A stretch of DNA of 64,000 nucleotides, from NCBI RefSeq assembly GCF_032062135.1, contig NC_092859.1:127870082-127934081 (forward strand). Direction: 5' to 3'. This document shows positions 48,516 to 60,329 of this stretch, piece after piece (positions within the stretch are counted from its first letter, which is position 1; every line of letters starts with the position of its first letter). The notes below the pieces were generated by a model. It did no database searches. It saw only the letters and a list, made by a program, of their open reading frames with translations, and had not been told where the DNA came from. A program made the translations under genes and the position numbers. Source of the DNA: Pyxicephalus adspersus (Eukaryota; Chordata; Amphibia; Anura; Pyxicephalidae).

Positions 48516-48800
48516 TTCCCTGGATCCCCAAGTTGGTCAGCGAAGCAGTCAGTGATTTGTCAGTGTTCTAGCACTGTCACCTCATCAGTGTATTACTGTC
48601 CCGCTCATTATTCACAGAGTTAGGTTCTTAGTTGTTTCACTGGGAATGAAACCTGCACAGCCACAAGCTGTGTCCCTCCCACTTTGGCAATAATGTTGAA
48701 CACGCTAACATGCCATAAGTTTTCTGCACAGGGATAAACACATGATAATGCAATCATTCATGGTTCACACTGTAGTAAAAAAAACACTGAGCAAAGCAGC
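48516..48800 (-). promoter_or_regulatory. 5' UTR / promoter zone of the unc-13-like gene (inferred)
   Basis: Placed only from the position of the ATG. No TATA box, CpG island or clear initiator is visible. An in-frame stop precedes the ATG. Further non-coding 5' exons could lie anywhere to the right. Confidence 0.25.
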
Positions 48801-49560
48801 TGACATGCGTTATTAATGTGCTTGCTAAGGCGGTAAAAAACCAATATTGCAGATATAATGTACATAGGCTGCATATGGGAATTTAAAGAGGAATAAACCC
48901 ATAAAAAAAGTATAAAGTATAAAATTGCAAAAAGACATTCTATATTTTTTATGCAATAAAACAAAGTATGTGCCTGTTCAAAACCTTCTGTAGAATGTAC
49001 ATAAACATGAGCAGGAGTTTTATCATTCTGCCTTGGACAATCGAGATGGCCAAAGATCCTGAATCTAGTAAAGTAAAGGGTGTAGGTATCAGTGTTTCTG
49101 GGGGAGCAATCAAAAGTGAGTTGTGCTTTTTGGATTTTGAAATTTCTGACAAAATTGCTGGAGAGGAAAGGACTATATGTTGCAGGATATCAACCAGGAA
49201 ATCAAACAGACTGTAATGTACTGCAGCTTTTAATGCATACTGTGAGAAGCTGACTCTATGCAGTGAACTCAGAGTAAGCACACTGAGTACAGGAATGGAA
49301 AATGTGTAACTGCAAGGCTGAGAGCAAGGCTGGAGTTCATCTCAGAGAAGGATAAGAATGACAGCCTTTGTACCTCCTAAAATAACTTTCTATCTTTGTT
49401 TTATGTGCAAACTAAATCTGATAAAGTTTGAGCACCCCCACCACCCTACTAATTGTTTCACTGTTTTGTATCTCCTGTAGAAAGTGTTTCTTCTCAATTG
49501 GATATGCAGACAGTCAAAAAGACAGAAACAGAGAATATATCCCCTAAAAAATAAAACAAG
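48801..49560. other. upstream intergenic DNA, unassigned
   Basis: Contains 'gatggccaaagatcctgaat' at about 49047, shared with other repeats here (36382, 61552). No gene seen. Confidence 0.35.
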
Positions 49561-49575
49561 AACGTTTTGCCTGGT

Positions 49576-50370
49576 CTTTCACTTTAACTTTGTCTACATT
49601 CTGCCCAAATTATTTTTATATTATTGTATATCTAAATGTAAGCATTTAGTGGTCAACTCACTTTGTGCATGTGTTAAATAGGACAGTAGGTGAGTTATAT
49701 TCCATTTTTAGTCAATGTTCACCCCTAATATACTGTAGCTAGAAATGTGCTGAAATACTTAATCAAAGTTACAATGAATAAAAAAATGAAATAAATATAA
49801 TGAAAAAAGTTTTTTTTATGATTGTTTATGATTTCTGAATTTAAAAGTTCATTATTGCCATCTGATATGTCTGCATCACTTTAGGAAAAGATTAGCTTAG
49901 AATAATATTTAACAATAAAACTCCTATTGCTTAAACTAAGTGCAGAATTTTGGGAAAGGTTACCCAATCATGACCAGGGTAGTCCAGAGGCATTCAGTAT
50001 TTCTTTAACTGCTATCTAACCCAACCTTTTCTTTCCCAAATAACATTGCCAAACACAAATATTTGGAGCAAATTGACTGAAAAAGCTGTAAAACAAATAT
50101 TACCTGAAACATTGCATACATCTTAAAACACACTTTATTTTACCATAACATACTATTCCCCACAAAGTAAAACAAACAAAAAAAACTTTCACTTTAACTT
50201 TGTCTACATTCTGAATAACTTTTACAGAATCAACTTTTGTACATTTGAGTGTAAGTCATTAGTTGTCATTTTTTTTAAATAGGTGGGTAGGTACAGTAGG
50301 TTGGTAATATTTATTTTATTTTATGCTGTTAAATTGAAATGTCTTAAATAATTATTTAAAGTTACAATGT
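49576..50370 (+). repeat. diverged direct duplication, spacing about 610 bp
   Basis: 'ctttcactttaactttgtct' plus 'acattctg' occurs at 49576 and about 50188. Both are followed by 'aagcatttagt / aagtcattagt', 'ttaaatagg', 'acagtagg' and later 'aaagttacaatg'. Confidence 0.55.
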
Positions 50371-51911
50371 GTGGTAACAATGACAAATATAGCTTTGCAG
50401 AGGATAAACCTGTTTTTATATGGTGTATGCCGCAGGATACAACATAAATAAACATCATGTATTAAATGCAAATACTTTAGGTGTGGAAGATTTTGCCTTG
50501 TGAGCTTTGCATTCTTTTTTTTTGCCTTGTGAGCTTTTGCATCATAAGTAATATTATTCACCTGATTTCAGTTCTGTGTATACTTTGTAGTGAATATGGG
50601 GCTCTAGTAACTGAAAGGTAACACTGTTTTCATTTTATAGTGATGCAGTTCAAAGTACTATATATAAAAAAGTCGGTCACAGCATGGTAAATAATAACCA
50701 AAATAATATGTGAAAATTTTATATTGTTAATTTTGTAATGTCAAGCACTATACAGTATTGCCAAAAATTGTAGCTAAATGTGTGCTTTTGGGGGCCCCTT
50801 CCTTTTCAGCAGTCATGATTATGTATAGTCATTCAGGCAGGAAGAAGGAGATTTGGTAGAGCCGGTAGCTGGAGTCTATACTAGAAAAATGACTAATAGA
50901 AAAAACCCAACTGTCTACAGTACAGGAAGGGACATCAGTGACCTCATCTCATTTCCCCTTACTTTCAAACAGAAGGAAAGTAAACCCTTAGAATAATGGA
51001 TACAAAAGGGAATATGTTTGTGAAGGTTCTCATTTATCCAACTCTTGGTATGTCTAGGAGTAGTTAGTTACATTCATCTGGACCTGTTCTTGTAATGTTG
51101 AATAATTTATACCTCCCAGAACTGCTGAAGCAGCTTGGAGCTTTGCAAAACATCCTCAACATTACAAAAATAAGTCAAGTTGAATGTTACTACTATTACT
51201 ACTACTAGTAATAGTAAGTAAGGTTTATTCAATTGGCAGAAAGTTTAGCTATTTTCTAATAAACAATCAACCAGTAAAAATATCTCACATTCAAAGTTTG
51301 CAACCTCAGACAAACCTCTGGCAAACAGGTAAATAAAAAGTTGGAATTTGTGGAATTTTTTTAATTCATATTTTTGTGTAACCTATGTGGACGCAGGCCA
51401 TGCCAAAGATGCAGAGAAATCAAAAAGGCCCAACGGGATCTGTTATTGATGTTTAGTGGAGTAAACTTTGTTTCACATTTCCCCATGTTCTGCATACAAA
51501 TAATAAAATTGATTCTGCCTGAGTAATGATAAACACCTTGGTTGTGGAATCAGCTATGAAAACTTTATTCAGAGAGCAGCTGGTTCCCGTCATGGTGGTA
51601 ACCCTAGGATAGAAATATAAATACAACGGATATAAAAATGAAACATTAACTAGATGATACAATGTTTATGATAAAATTAGTATCTTGTTGCCCTAGACAC
51701 TGTACATAAACTGTCTAATTTGTTTTCTCAGATGAATACAGCAGTATTCCAAGGTCTGTTCTTGCTATTTGTTTCTGATGAGCTAGATATATGAGGGTAA
51801 CAATGAAACAATGGGCTGAATAATAGGCTGATAGGATAAGCATGATTCTATGTATACTAAAAAGCAGAAGTAATACTTACCATTTTTTTATAATACAGCA
51901 AACTAAAATGG
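50371..51911. other. upstream intergenic DNA, unassigned
   Basis: Has a small tandem duplication of 'ttttgccttgtgagctttgc' at 50492-50540. Otherwise no recognised feature. Confidence 0.4.
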
Positions 51912-52251
51912 TAAGGCTACGTACACACGTTCAATGGTTCTTGTCTGATAATCGGATCAGGGCCAATATCAGAAGAGAATCTGGCGTCTGTACAGCCAGC
52001 GCCCGTCGTCCATCGTCCGCATGACCGTCCTGGCGGATCCACGAACGATGGTCGACGAACTGTCTTAATGAAAGCAAAGGGGGAGAGCGCCCAGCAGGGT
52101 GCCGCTCCGTAGTTCTCCCCCTCCCCCCTCCATAGAGCAGACCGGTGCTGTATGTACAGCACTCGTTCATGCATTGTGCAGTCCTTAGTCACTGGAAAGG
52201 ATTGTGAAAGATCCTTTCCAAAGACAATTATTGCACGTGTGTACCCAGCCT
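51912..52251. mobile_element. TIR element related to the CpG-dense family
   Basis: Left end 'taaggctacgtacacacgtt' matches inverted right end 'ttgcacgtgtgtacccagcc'. Interior GC-rich with 'cgaacgatggtcgacgaact'. No ORF of note. A clear target duplication is not visible. Confidence 0.7.
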
Positions 52252-52577
52252 GTGTTGCACCCTGCAATTTTTGTAGATAAGGAATTGTACACAGGAATGA
52301 CCATTTCTGCCACGCCTAGCTGATCCTAGATATCAAATGCTGTGTAACCCAAAATCATTTTTTTATTATTTATTCCTATGCCATGGATAACAATAGAAAG
52401 AACAAAAGGTGCAGACACAAGAAGTAGAAATTGATTTTCTTCTATGGCTGCATCTGTGCCATCCAAATTAGGAAAATACCACATTGAGGAACCAAAGCAT
52501 ACTAGCCAATTGACTTCTTTCAAGGTAGCCTAAAAACTCCCAATGAAGAGATGGAGCCCATAGGCATGAGATAGAAA

Positions 52578-52905
52578 GATATTATTTTTTTATATTTATA
52601 TAGCGTCAATTTAATACAAAGTGCTTTACATAGTCATGTCACTAACTATCCCTCAATGGGGCTCACAATCTAATGCCCCTACCATGATCTTATGCCATTA
52701 ACACAGTCTACAGCCATTTTTTTTTTTTTTTTAGAGAAAACCTGTTAACCTACATGCATGTGTTCGAGATGTAGGAAGAAACTAGAGGGCCCAGAGGAAA
52801 CCCATGCAAACACAAGAAGAACATAAACACTTGCTGTGTCTTGGCTAAGATTCCTGGGACCATAATCCTGCAAAGGCAAAAGTGTGAGCCACTAGGACAA
52901 CCATG
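52578..52905 (+). repeat. frog interspersed repeat, near full length
   Basis: 'atttatatagcgtcaattta', 'tcactaactatccctcaatg', 'gctcacaatctaatgcccct', 'agaggaaacccatgcaaac' and a 'gagccactaggaca' end, parallel to 4073-4411. Confidence 0.7.
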
Positions 52906-53500
52906 CTTACACCAGATCAAGAGAAATATAGTATACTTGTCATAAGACCATTCCCTCGTTTAAGTGACCCAAAACTGATAATAATCACTGTCAACTGAAT
53001 TTTGATTTCACAAGCCAATAAAAAGAAGGTACCATTATACATTGATTTTTAATCTAGGAAAAAGGCAAAAAGCTTGCATGTAACAACTCAGGCTATGGCA
53101 GAACGTTGGAGTGTGATGTGTGTGTGTGACTAACAGGAATGTTTAAACTGAAACTGTAATTACCGTAATTAAATGTTACTAAATAATAATGGAAGAAAAC
53201 AGTTCCATTGCACTTACATAGACACTGTATGTAATCAATCCAAAATAAATAGTCTAGTGGTCCTACGGTTTGTGCTCTTCCAAGAACATTATCCCTATAA
53301 CCAGAAGCAATGCATACAAAAGTAAACTTTCCACCTCCTAAACAAACTTGGATGGTTTAGCCTAATCAAGCTCCAACTGATTAGAAGGTCACTTATAACT
53401 GATTGTGTAAACAGCGTCACTCTTATCCCAAGACTAATACATTGTATGACACCCTGCATGGAAAGATAGAAGAATATTATTTCACAGGAACACAAGCTGG
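52906..53500. other. upstream intergenic DNA, unassigned
   Basis: No recognised feature. Confidence 0.4.
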
Positions 53501-53929
53501 TAAAGCTACGTACACACTTCCAATTATTATCGTTGGAAAACGAACAACGAACGATCCTGCACGATATCTACGAACGATCGTATAGCACCGATCCTGCACA
53601 TAGAGATAACGGCACGATCGTTCGTAGATATTGTACACACAATAGATACGATCATTTGAGCGATACAGGAAGAATGTGGCCGACAGGAAAGTGAACGAAC
53701 GTTCGTTCATCACGCATGCTCTGAACATGGACGATCAACGAACGACCGTACACACGAACGATGTTCAACGATCGTCGTCCAATCCGATCCGCCGGTCCGG
53801 TCGTTCGTTTCCAACAACTTTCCTCGTTCGTCGGCGTCGTTGGTTACTTTTTTACGAACGATTTTTTGCCCAATCGATCGTTCGTCGTTCGATTGGAACG
53901 ATAAAAATTGGAAGTGTGTACGCACCTTA
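53501..53929. mobile_element. CpG-dense TIR element, copy 2
   Basis: Nearly identical to 15810-16241 over its whole length: same TIRs, same interior ACGAACGATCG palindromes, TA at both ends. Differs mainly by small indels and scattered substitutions. Confidence 0.82.
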
Positions 53930-55469
53930 AGGCAACGATGTGTGCTAGAGAGCTACTGAACTGTTTGACATTTCATATTGCTTTATGAGTGTCTCAGCAT
54001 AATTAAATTATGGAGAGATATAGAAGCACAGATATAGTTCTCATGATAGAATAAAACCAGTCTACCTTTATTGTATTATGAATTATTTACTTTTTTTATC
54101 TGCTTAATACAGCATTGGAAGCATTTGAATATATCTGTTTTATAATTGCAATAACATATGAAATAAACTATTCTTCAACCTAGTTATCTCAATACCAACT
54201 GTCACATCCCTTAAATGAATCCAATTCAAATAACACAAAGAAAAAAGAGTTGGGACTTTTCAGGCAGCAACAAAATGGCATCATACATTTATATTCAATA
54301 CCTAAATAAACTGTAACTAAGGACTGCTGAGCAGCAATATATTACATTTTTTATCATTTGTTGTTTTTTTTGGTATCATTGTGATTACATTATCGACCTT
54401 TACCATGGAATGAGCAAGGCAGAGCACTTGATGCTGTGCAATGACAGGAAACTCTGCATGAGCTTTTAATGGGTGGCAAAAATAAAACATTTTCTAGCAC
54501 ACATTTTAAAGTAGTATTGTGAATGTAACCTTTTGTCTCTTCCATACTTTGTGCAGGAAAAATGATAAGGGAAGGAATGTGCTGATCTGATAACTACATT
54601 GTGGATACAATAATGTCACTGTGATGCGGAATTTGGCACACATTATGTACTCTGAAAGAATTGTGATAAATCTATTCCACCTAAATTGTAACAGCTGGTT
54701 GGAATGCCATTTCTTCATTTGACCTGCATTCTTAATTGGCTATATTTTAGAATCATGAAGTTGTCCTTTATCAGAGAAAGTATGTCATGCTGCAATCAGT
54801 AACATGGGGTGATAGAAGGAAACAAGAGGTGATTGTGTTCAGTGGGATCATAGTGTATTTACTATAGTCACACAAGTGCTAATGCTGAACATAACCTTCA
54901 AATTAAAATAAAATGACAACCAGACAGGCCCATTATATGGACAGACGATGCCCCATTTACAATAAAAAAAATTAACTTCATCTACCTGATCACAATTTTT
55001 TATTTGCACTCACCCGTCCTCGCTATTGTGTGGGCACTGATATCTTCATTCAATCTTCCCGTCATCCTACTCTTGTGCAGCTCAGTGTATCACAAGAAGA
55101 GAAAATTGCTAACAGGTAGGTAGGTATGTTTTATTTTAAAAAGGATACCTCCTGTTACTTCTGCAAAAAATACCCTGTCTATTTGTAATTTTTTTATGTG
55201 GAACTTGTGAGCACACAGTTTTTTTTTATTTTGGAAGAGACACAGGCTATGTGTCTTCTACAATAAAATACTTGCATACTTACCTGCCTTTTTGCTATAT
55301 TTTGTAAAATTTACACTGAGCTGCACAGTGCATGATCCTGACATAAATGAATAATCTCAATTTTGTAATGGTGGGATTTAAGCCAATCCAGCCTGGCCAA
55401 TAAAAAAGAGAGGCCCACAGCATTAAGAGCAGGGCCTCATGACAGGGGTGTAAGGGGCTGCCCAGGGAA
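53930..55469. other. upstream intergenic DNA, unassigned
   Basis: AT-rich. 55105-55215 has 'gttacttctgcaaaaaatac' and related text, similar to the 12600 hairpin family. Confidence 0.35.
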
Positions 55470-55665
55470 AAGAGCAAGGGGGGGCAGGAGTTGGCAGCGA
55501 AGGTATATGATTGGGGGAATTTGAAAGATGCGGTGGGAGGAATAGGAAAATGAGAGGAGGTACATTAATTAAGGGGTGGAGAAATTATAGAGATATAAGG
55601 GGGCTGTGTTGGGAGTCGACACAGTTTTACAAGAAGAAAATTGGGGGGTTGATGCAGCAGGATTA

Positions 55666-56659
55666 ATGAAGTCTTTTGACGCATTAATGAGTCAGCTTAG
55701 GATGGCAGCGGCTTCACATGGTGAAGCTTGGCTGCAGGATAGGGTCGCAGAGGCTGTGGGGGGCGCAGCAGGGGGTCCCTCACAAGTTAGGTTAGAGGGG
55801 TTACGGCCACGGAGGAGTAGCCCTCCGGTGCGCTTGAGTCCTGACCCCTTTACCCGCACTCAGCGCCATGCTGGGAGCCCCTCCGGGGACTCTCCTGACA
55901 TTGGGGCCGGGCGCAAATTAGCCCAGAGCTGCTCCAGGACAGGGAGGAATCCCCTTCTCAGGCGGAGTGCGGGCAGGGGTGCTGCGGCTGCCAGGGAGGG
56001 CTTGCTGAGGGCTGGGACCTCCGGCGGTGTGAGGTCCCAGGTCACTCGCACTCGTGTGAGTTCAGGTGCGGCCTTGTCAGGGGAGGCCGCACCTGAAGCC
56101 GGGACCTCGTGTTCTGCGAGGTCCAGGCGGGCGGTGCCTGGGAAAGGGGCTGCGGCTGTCAGGGAGCGCAGCCCCCGTTCGCCCGGGTTGCCAGATCGGC
56201 GGTGGAGGCCCTCGCTGGAAGGTGAAGGCGGCCGGTCCGGGCGAGGATGCGGCCTGGGAAGGAAGATTACCTGGTGGTCCGGAGGATCGCGCACCTGAAG
56301 GTCCAGTGGCGGGAAGGCGGCGTCCAAATCGGCGGGAGTCCTGGTCGGCGGTGAGAAGAAAGAAGATGGCATCCATCGATGCTCCTCGTGGTCGGAAGAA
56401 ACCCGAAAGTGACGCAGGGTGGAGCCGGGCCGCGTCATCAGAGTCGCCCGGAAGTGACGTAGGACCGGCTTCGATCCCGGAAGTGGAGCGGTCCGAAGGA
56501 GAGGTGTCCTCATCGGAGGATGAAGATGCGGGCCAGGTGCCGGAGGCGGTGCGGGACCCGGAGGAAGAGGCCGCAGGACCCCTGGACGCGGGGCGGCAAG
56601 GTAGGACTTGCGGGGCGGCAAGGGGGTCCACTGGGGGGATGGGGTTTAAGGGGGTTTGG
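55666..56659 (+). pseudogene. Ngaro ORF1 (Gag-like), N-terminal part
   Basis: The first ATG in the open frame gives MKSFDALMSQLRMAAASHGE followed by a GC-rich, Arg/Gly/Ser/Pro-rich stretch. The frame starting at 55666 is open to 56298. From about 56230 the protein-like reading is in the next frame (RRKKMASIDAPRGRKKP, then the acidic EVERSEGEVSSSEDEDAGQ) and runs into the assembly gap at 56660. A frame change between the two is likely. Low-complexity basic-then-acidic composition fits a nucleic-acid-binding Gag. No enzyme motif. Confidence 0.55.
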
Positions 56660-57102
56660 NNNNNNNNNNNNNNNNNNNNNNNNNNNNNNNNNNNNNNNNN
56701 NNNNNNNNNNNNNNNNNNNNNNNNNNNNNNNNNNNNNNNNNNNNNNNNNNNNNNNNNNNNNNNNNNNNNNNNNNNNNNNNNNNNNNNNNNNNNNNNNNNN
56801 NNNNNNNNNNNNNNNNNNNNNNNNNNNNNNNNNNNNNNNNNNNNNNNNNNNNNNNNNNNNNNNNNNNNNNNNNNNNNNNNNNNNNNNNNNNNNNNNNNNN
56901 NNNNNNNNNNNNNNNNNNNNNNNNNNNNNNNNNNNNNNNNNNNNNNNNNNNNNNNNNNNNNNNNNNNNNNNNNNNNNNNNNNNNNNNNNNNNNNNNNNNN
57001 NNNNNNNNNNNNNNNNNNNNNNNNNNNNNNNNNNNNNNNNNNNNNNNNNNNNNNNNNNNNNNNNNNNNNNNNNNNNNNNNNNNNNNNNNNNNNNNNNNNN
57101 NN
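56660..57102. other. assembly gap (443 N) inside ORF1
   Basis: Run of N bordered by G-runs ('ggggtttgg' / 'gggggggg'), probably a G-rich stretch that sequenced badly. Its true length is unknown, so reading frame across it cannot be judged. Confidence 1.
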
Positions 57103-57222
57103 GGGGGGGGCAGGAGGGGCAGTGAGCGGGGGGTACAGGAGACAAGGAATTGATTGGGGATGCTGCTAGGGGGGAGGTGTATGTGTGTTTTGAGGGTCCA
57201 TTGGGGGTTCATTTAAAAGGAA

Positions 57223-57870
57223 ATGAGAGAGAAAATATTAAAAGGGGAGTATGTTGACATATTTTCATTGCTTCCATTAGAGCGGTTTAATTTGGAAAGG
57301 GGGGTGGGGGGTCGGAAGGATGAGAGCGAGCAGAGGAGACATAGGATGATCCCGCGTACGTTTCTCAATTGGCTACAAGCATTCAGTATTTTAGCTGGGG
57401 TGATTAGTGAAAAACAGCCAGATCAATGTGTGGCGTTGTTTTGCTACCTGGATTCGGTTCGGGAGGCCTATAGGCAATATGGGGGGGTGTGTTGGCTGCG
57501 CTATGACGAACAGTTTCGTCAGCGGAAGGCGGTGAGACCATCTTTGAGATGGGATCATAAGGATATAGGCTTATGGATGAGGCTGATGGCTGGGGGGCGG
57601 CTAACGGGGGGAGGAAAGCTTTTTCCTGGCCCCAGTACACAGGTGGGGGGAGGGCAGTCAGGAAGCAATAAAAAAGGGGTATGTTGGTTGTTTAATGAAG
57701 GGGTGTGCAAATTTGGGGGGAGTTGTCGATTTCGCCATGAATGCGCAGGATGTGGGGGCAACAATGGACAGGCAAGATGCTTTAAGCAAGGTTCAGGGAG
57801 AGGGGGGGATGGTGTTAGAAAAGGGGGCGACGCCGGTGAAAGTAGGAAGGATGCTCCCCTTTTTAGATAA
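57223..57870 (+). pseudogene. Ngaro ORF1, C-terminal part with CCCH zinc finger
   Basis: 215 codons open from an ATG. Residues 45-120 hold the well-conserved FLNWLQAFSILAGVI, LFCYLDSVREAY and RWDHKDIGLWMRLM blocks seen in ORF1 of vertebrate Ngaro/DIRS elements. Residues 154-172 form a C-x7-C-x5-C-x3-H finger (CWLFNEGVCKFGGSCRFRH), followed by a second cluster C174, C177, C186. Such a finger would bind element RNA. A protein-like reading continues in another frame (TPVKVGRMLPFLDKYPNRAA, about 57826-57905) toward the RT. Confidence 0.75.
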
Positions 57871-57935
57871 ATATCCCAATAGAGCAGCAGCCAAAGTCTT
57901 GGAGGAAGGAAGGCACGGCGAGGGAACCAAGGAAT

Positions 57936-59378
57936 TTGACTTCGGCGCTGCGATTTCCGGAGGTGGTGAAAGCAAAATTGAACAAAGAGGTAAGTCTTGG
58001 TAGGATGAGTGGCCCCTTTCCTTGCCCGTTGCTGGAAGGGTTGGTGATTTCTCCCTTGGGATTGGTCCCCAAAAAAGAGGTAGGTAAATTCCGGATGATA
58101 CATCATTTATCGTTCCCTCGGGGGGGTTCGGTCAATGATGGTATTGATCCGGCGGCCTGTGCAGTAGCTTACACATCAAATAAATGGGTGCACAGGTATG
58201 GGCTGGGAGCTTTGTTGGCGAAGGCGGATATTGAGGCGGCTTTCCGTCTCTTACCGGTTCACCCTGGTTGCGTGAGGTTGCTGGGTTGTAAGTGGGAGGG
58301 GGAGTATTATGTGGACAGGTGCCTCCCTATGGGTTGCTCCATTTCTTGTGCGCTATTTGAACAGTTCAGTACCTTTTTGGAGTGGGTAGTTCGTTTTGTG
58401 TCGGAAATAGATTCGGTCATTCACTATTTAGACGATTTCTTAGTGATTGGGCCGGCGGGTAGTCAGGTGTGTAGAGTGTTGTTAGCCACTTTGCAACATG
58501 TGGCGGAAAGATTTGGGGTTCCTTTAGCGGATGACAAAACGGAAGGGCCAGTGACGGCCTTGACCTTTTTGGGCATTGAGTTAGATTCAGTGGCAATGGA
58601 GAGTAGGCTGCCGGAAGGAAAATTGGTTGCGCTTCGGACGGAGGTGCAGACGGCCATTGGAAGGAGAAAAATGAGGCTACAAGAAGTGCAGTCTTTGCTT
58701 GGGAAGCTGAATTTTGCCTGTAGAGTGGTGCGTATGGGTAGAGTGTTCTGTAGGAGGTTAGCGGCAGCTACAGCAGGGGTAAAGGCGCCGGGGCATTTTG
58801 TTAGATTAAATAGGGGTGTGAGGGAGGATTTGTTGGCATGGGATTTGTTTTTGAAATGTTTTAATGGTAAGGCGTTGTGGCTAGAGTGACCAATCGATGC
58901 AGTGGACTTAGAGTTATTTACAGATGCAGCTGGAGGGGTGGGTTTTGGGGCATATTTTCAAGGGAATTGGTGTGCCGCTGCTTGGCCGGAGGTTTGGGTG
59001 AAAGAAGGGCTGGTGAGGAATTTGATTTTGTTAGAACTGTTTCCAATTGTGGTTTCTTTAGAATTGTGGGGTAGGAAATTGGCTAATAAGAAAGTTCGTT
59101 TTTATTGTGATAACATGGGGGTAGTGCAGGCTATTAACAGTTTTTCGGTATCTTCTGGGCCGGCGGTGCGGTTGTTGCGGCATTTGGTTTTTAAATGTAT
59201 GGAGCATAATGTATTTATATTTGCCAGGCATATTCCTGGGGTGTCTAACACGGTGGCCGATGCTTTGTCTCGTTTTCAGTGGCAACGGTTTCGAGAGTTG
59301 GCCCCGGAGGCAGAGGAGGTTGGTCATCAGTGCCCGGGTCATCTATGGGATATTGCGCGGGGATTATCGAAGGGTTAG
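57936..59378 (+). pseudogene. Ngaro reverse transcriptase-RNase H
   Basis: RT (57936-58886): ISPLGLVPKKEVGKFRMIHH, ADIEAAFRLLPV (catalytic Asp at residue 98), LPMGCSIS, and HYLDDFLV with YLDD at 58425-58436. RNase H (58902-59378): FTDAAGG, LLELFPI, YCDNMGV and NTVADALSRF give the four acidic positions. Both domains lie in the same frame, separated by one TGA at 58887-58889. The segment before 57936 is in another frame (KVLEEGRHGEG), and about 20 residues usually found between it and the RT seem missing, so the 5' part of the gene is probably deleted and frameshifted. Makes cDNA from element RNA in intact relatives. Confidence 0.88.
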
Positions 59379-60246
59379 TTCAGAGATCGGTGAGTGAGGG
59401 AACCTGGAGGATGTATTCCAAAGTATGGGAGGAATGGAGGGCTTGGGAGACGGAGGCAGGTAAGGGGATTGCTGTGCAACCACTTCAAGGGGTCTTGTGG
59501 CTTTTGGCAAAAAAGTTTGCCGAGGGGGTGTCGGTGGCAAGTGTTAATAGATTTGTGGCGGGGTTAGCTTTTGGTTTTAAGCTTAGAGGTACGGAAGATG
59601 TTACTAAGGCCTTTATTGTTAGGCAAGCGCTGAAAGGGTTTTGGAAGGGTAAGCAAGTGCAGGATAGGAGGAGGCCTGTGACTTTTGAGTTGTTACAAGG
59701 GTTGGTCGGAGGTTTGGGGGCTATTTGTTTTGGGAAATATGAGGCCTTATTGTTTAGGGCTGCTTTTGTAACAGCATTTTTTGGGGCAATGAGAGTTGGA
59801 GAACTGGTGAGTCCGGCGAGGGATAGGCCCGGTGGGATTTTGGTGGATGATGTTCTGGTTAATGCGGACAAGGTAAGTTTGAAGATTAAGCGGTCCAAGA
59901 CGGACCAGTTGGGTAAAGGTTTTCATGTGCATCTTTTTGCTTTACAGGGTTCAAAGGTTTGTCCGGTGCAGGCGGTGGCGGAGTTGTTGAAGGTTAGGCC
60001 TGAAGGGGGGGTCCGCTGTTGAAACATGAAGACGGGACGTTTTTGTCCCGCTTTCAGTTTGTGTCGGTTTGCCGGCAAAGTTTGGGTAGGTTGGGTGTCA
60101 AGGCTGAGGATTATTCCTCGCATTCATTCTGTATTGGGGCGGCCACTGAAGCGGCAAGATGGGGGTTGGAGGAGTCTGTGATTAAAAAAATCGGGAGGTG
60201 GGAGTCTAGGCGTTTCAGAGTGTACGTGCGGCCGCATTTGATTTAA
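59345..60246 (+). pseudogene. Ngaro tyrosine recombinase
   Basis: Overlaps the end of the RNase H frame. The first good ATG is at 59345. N-terminal SAM-like part: TWRMYSKVWEEWRAWE, ASVNRFVAGLAFGFKLRGT. Catalytic part: FFGAMRVGELV (Arg I at 59792-59794), IKRSKTDQLGKG, then SHSFCIGAATEAARWG and GRWESRRFRVYVRP (Tyr at 60223-60225). The family box is H-x-x-R. Here the codon at 60130-60132 is TGT (Cys), a C-to-T change from CGT being the simplest explanation. The frame changes at a G7 run near 60004-60010. Such recombinases insert a circular DNA copy without cutting by an integrase. Confidence 0.85.
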
Positions 60247-60329
60247 CAGGTTATTTACAAGGGTGGGGGGGTTTCGTTAAATGTTGTAATATTTTAAAAG
60301 GCTGGCACGGCGTGTGTTTTAATTGCAGG

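Noticed and set aside
48949..49281. 110-codon minus-strand frame just upstream of the gene start
   Set aside because: Hydrophobic and Leu-rich with no UNC13 similarity or splice donor in phase with exon 1.
55860..56621. Long antisense open frame (253 codons) opposite Ngaro ORF1
   Set aside because: GC-rich, Pro/Arg-rich mirror of the Gag-like ORF with no motif. An effect of base composition.
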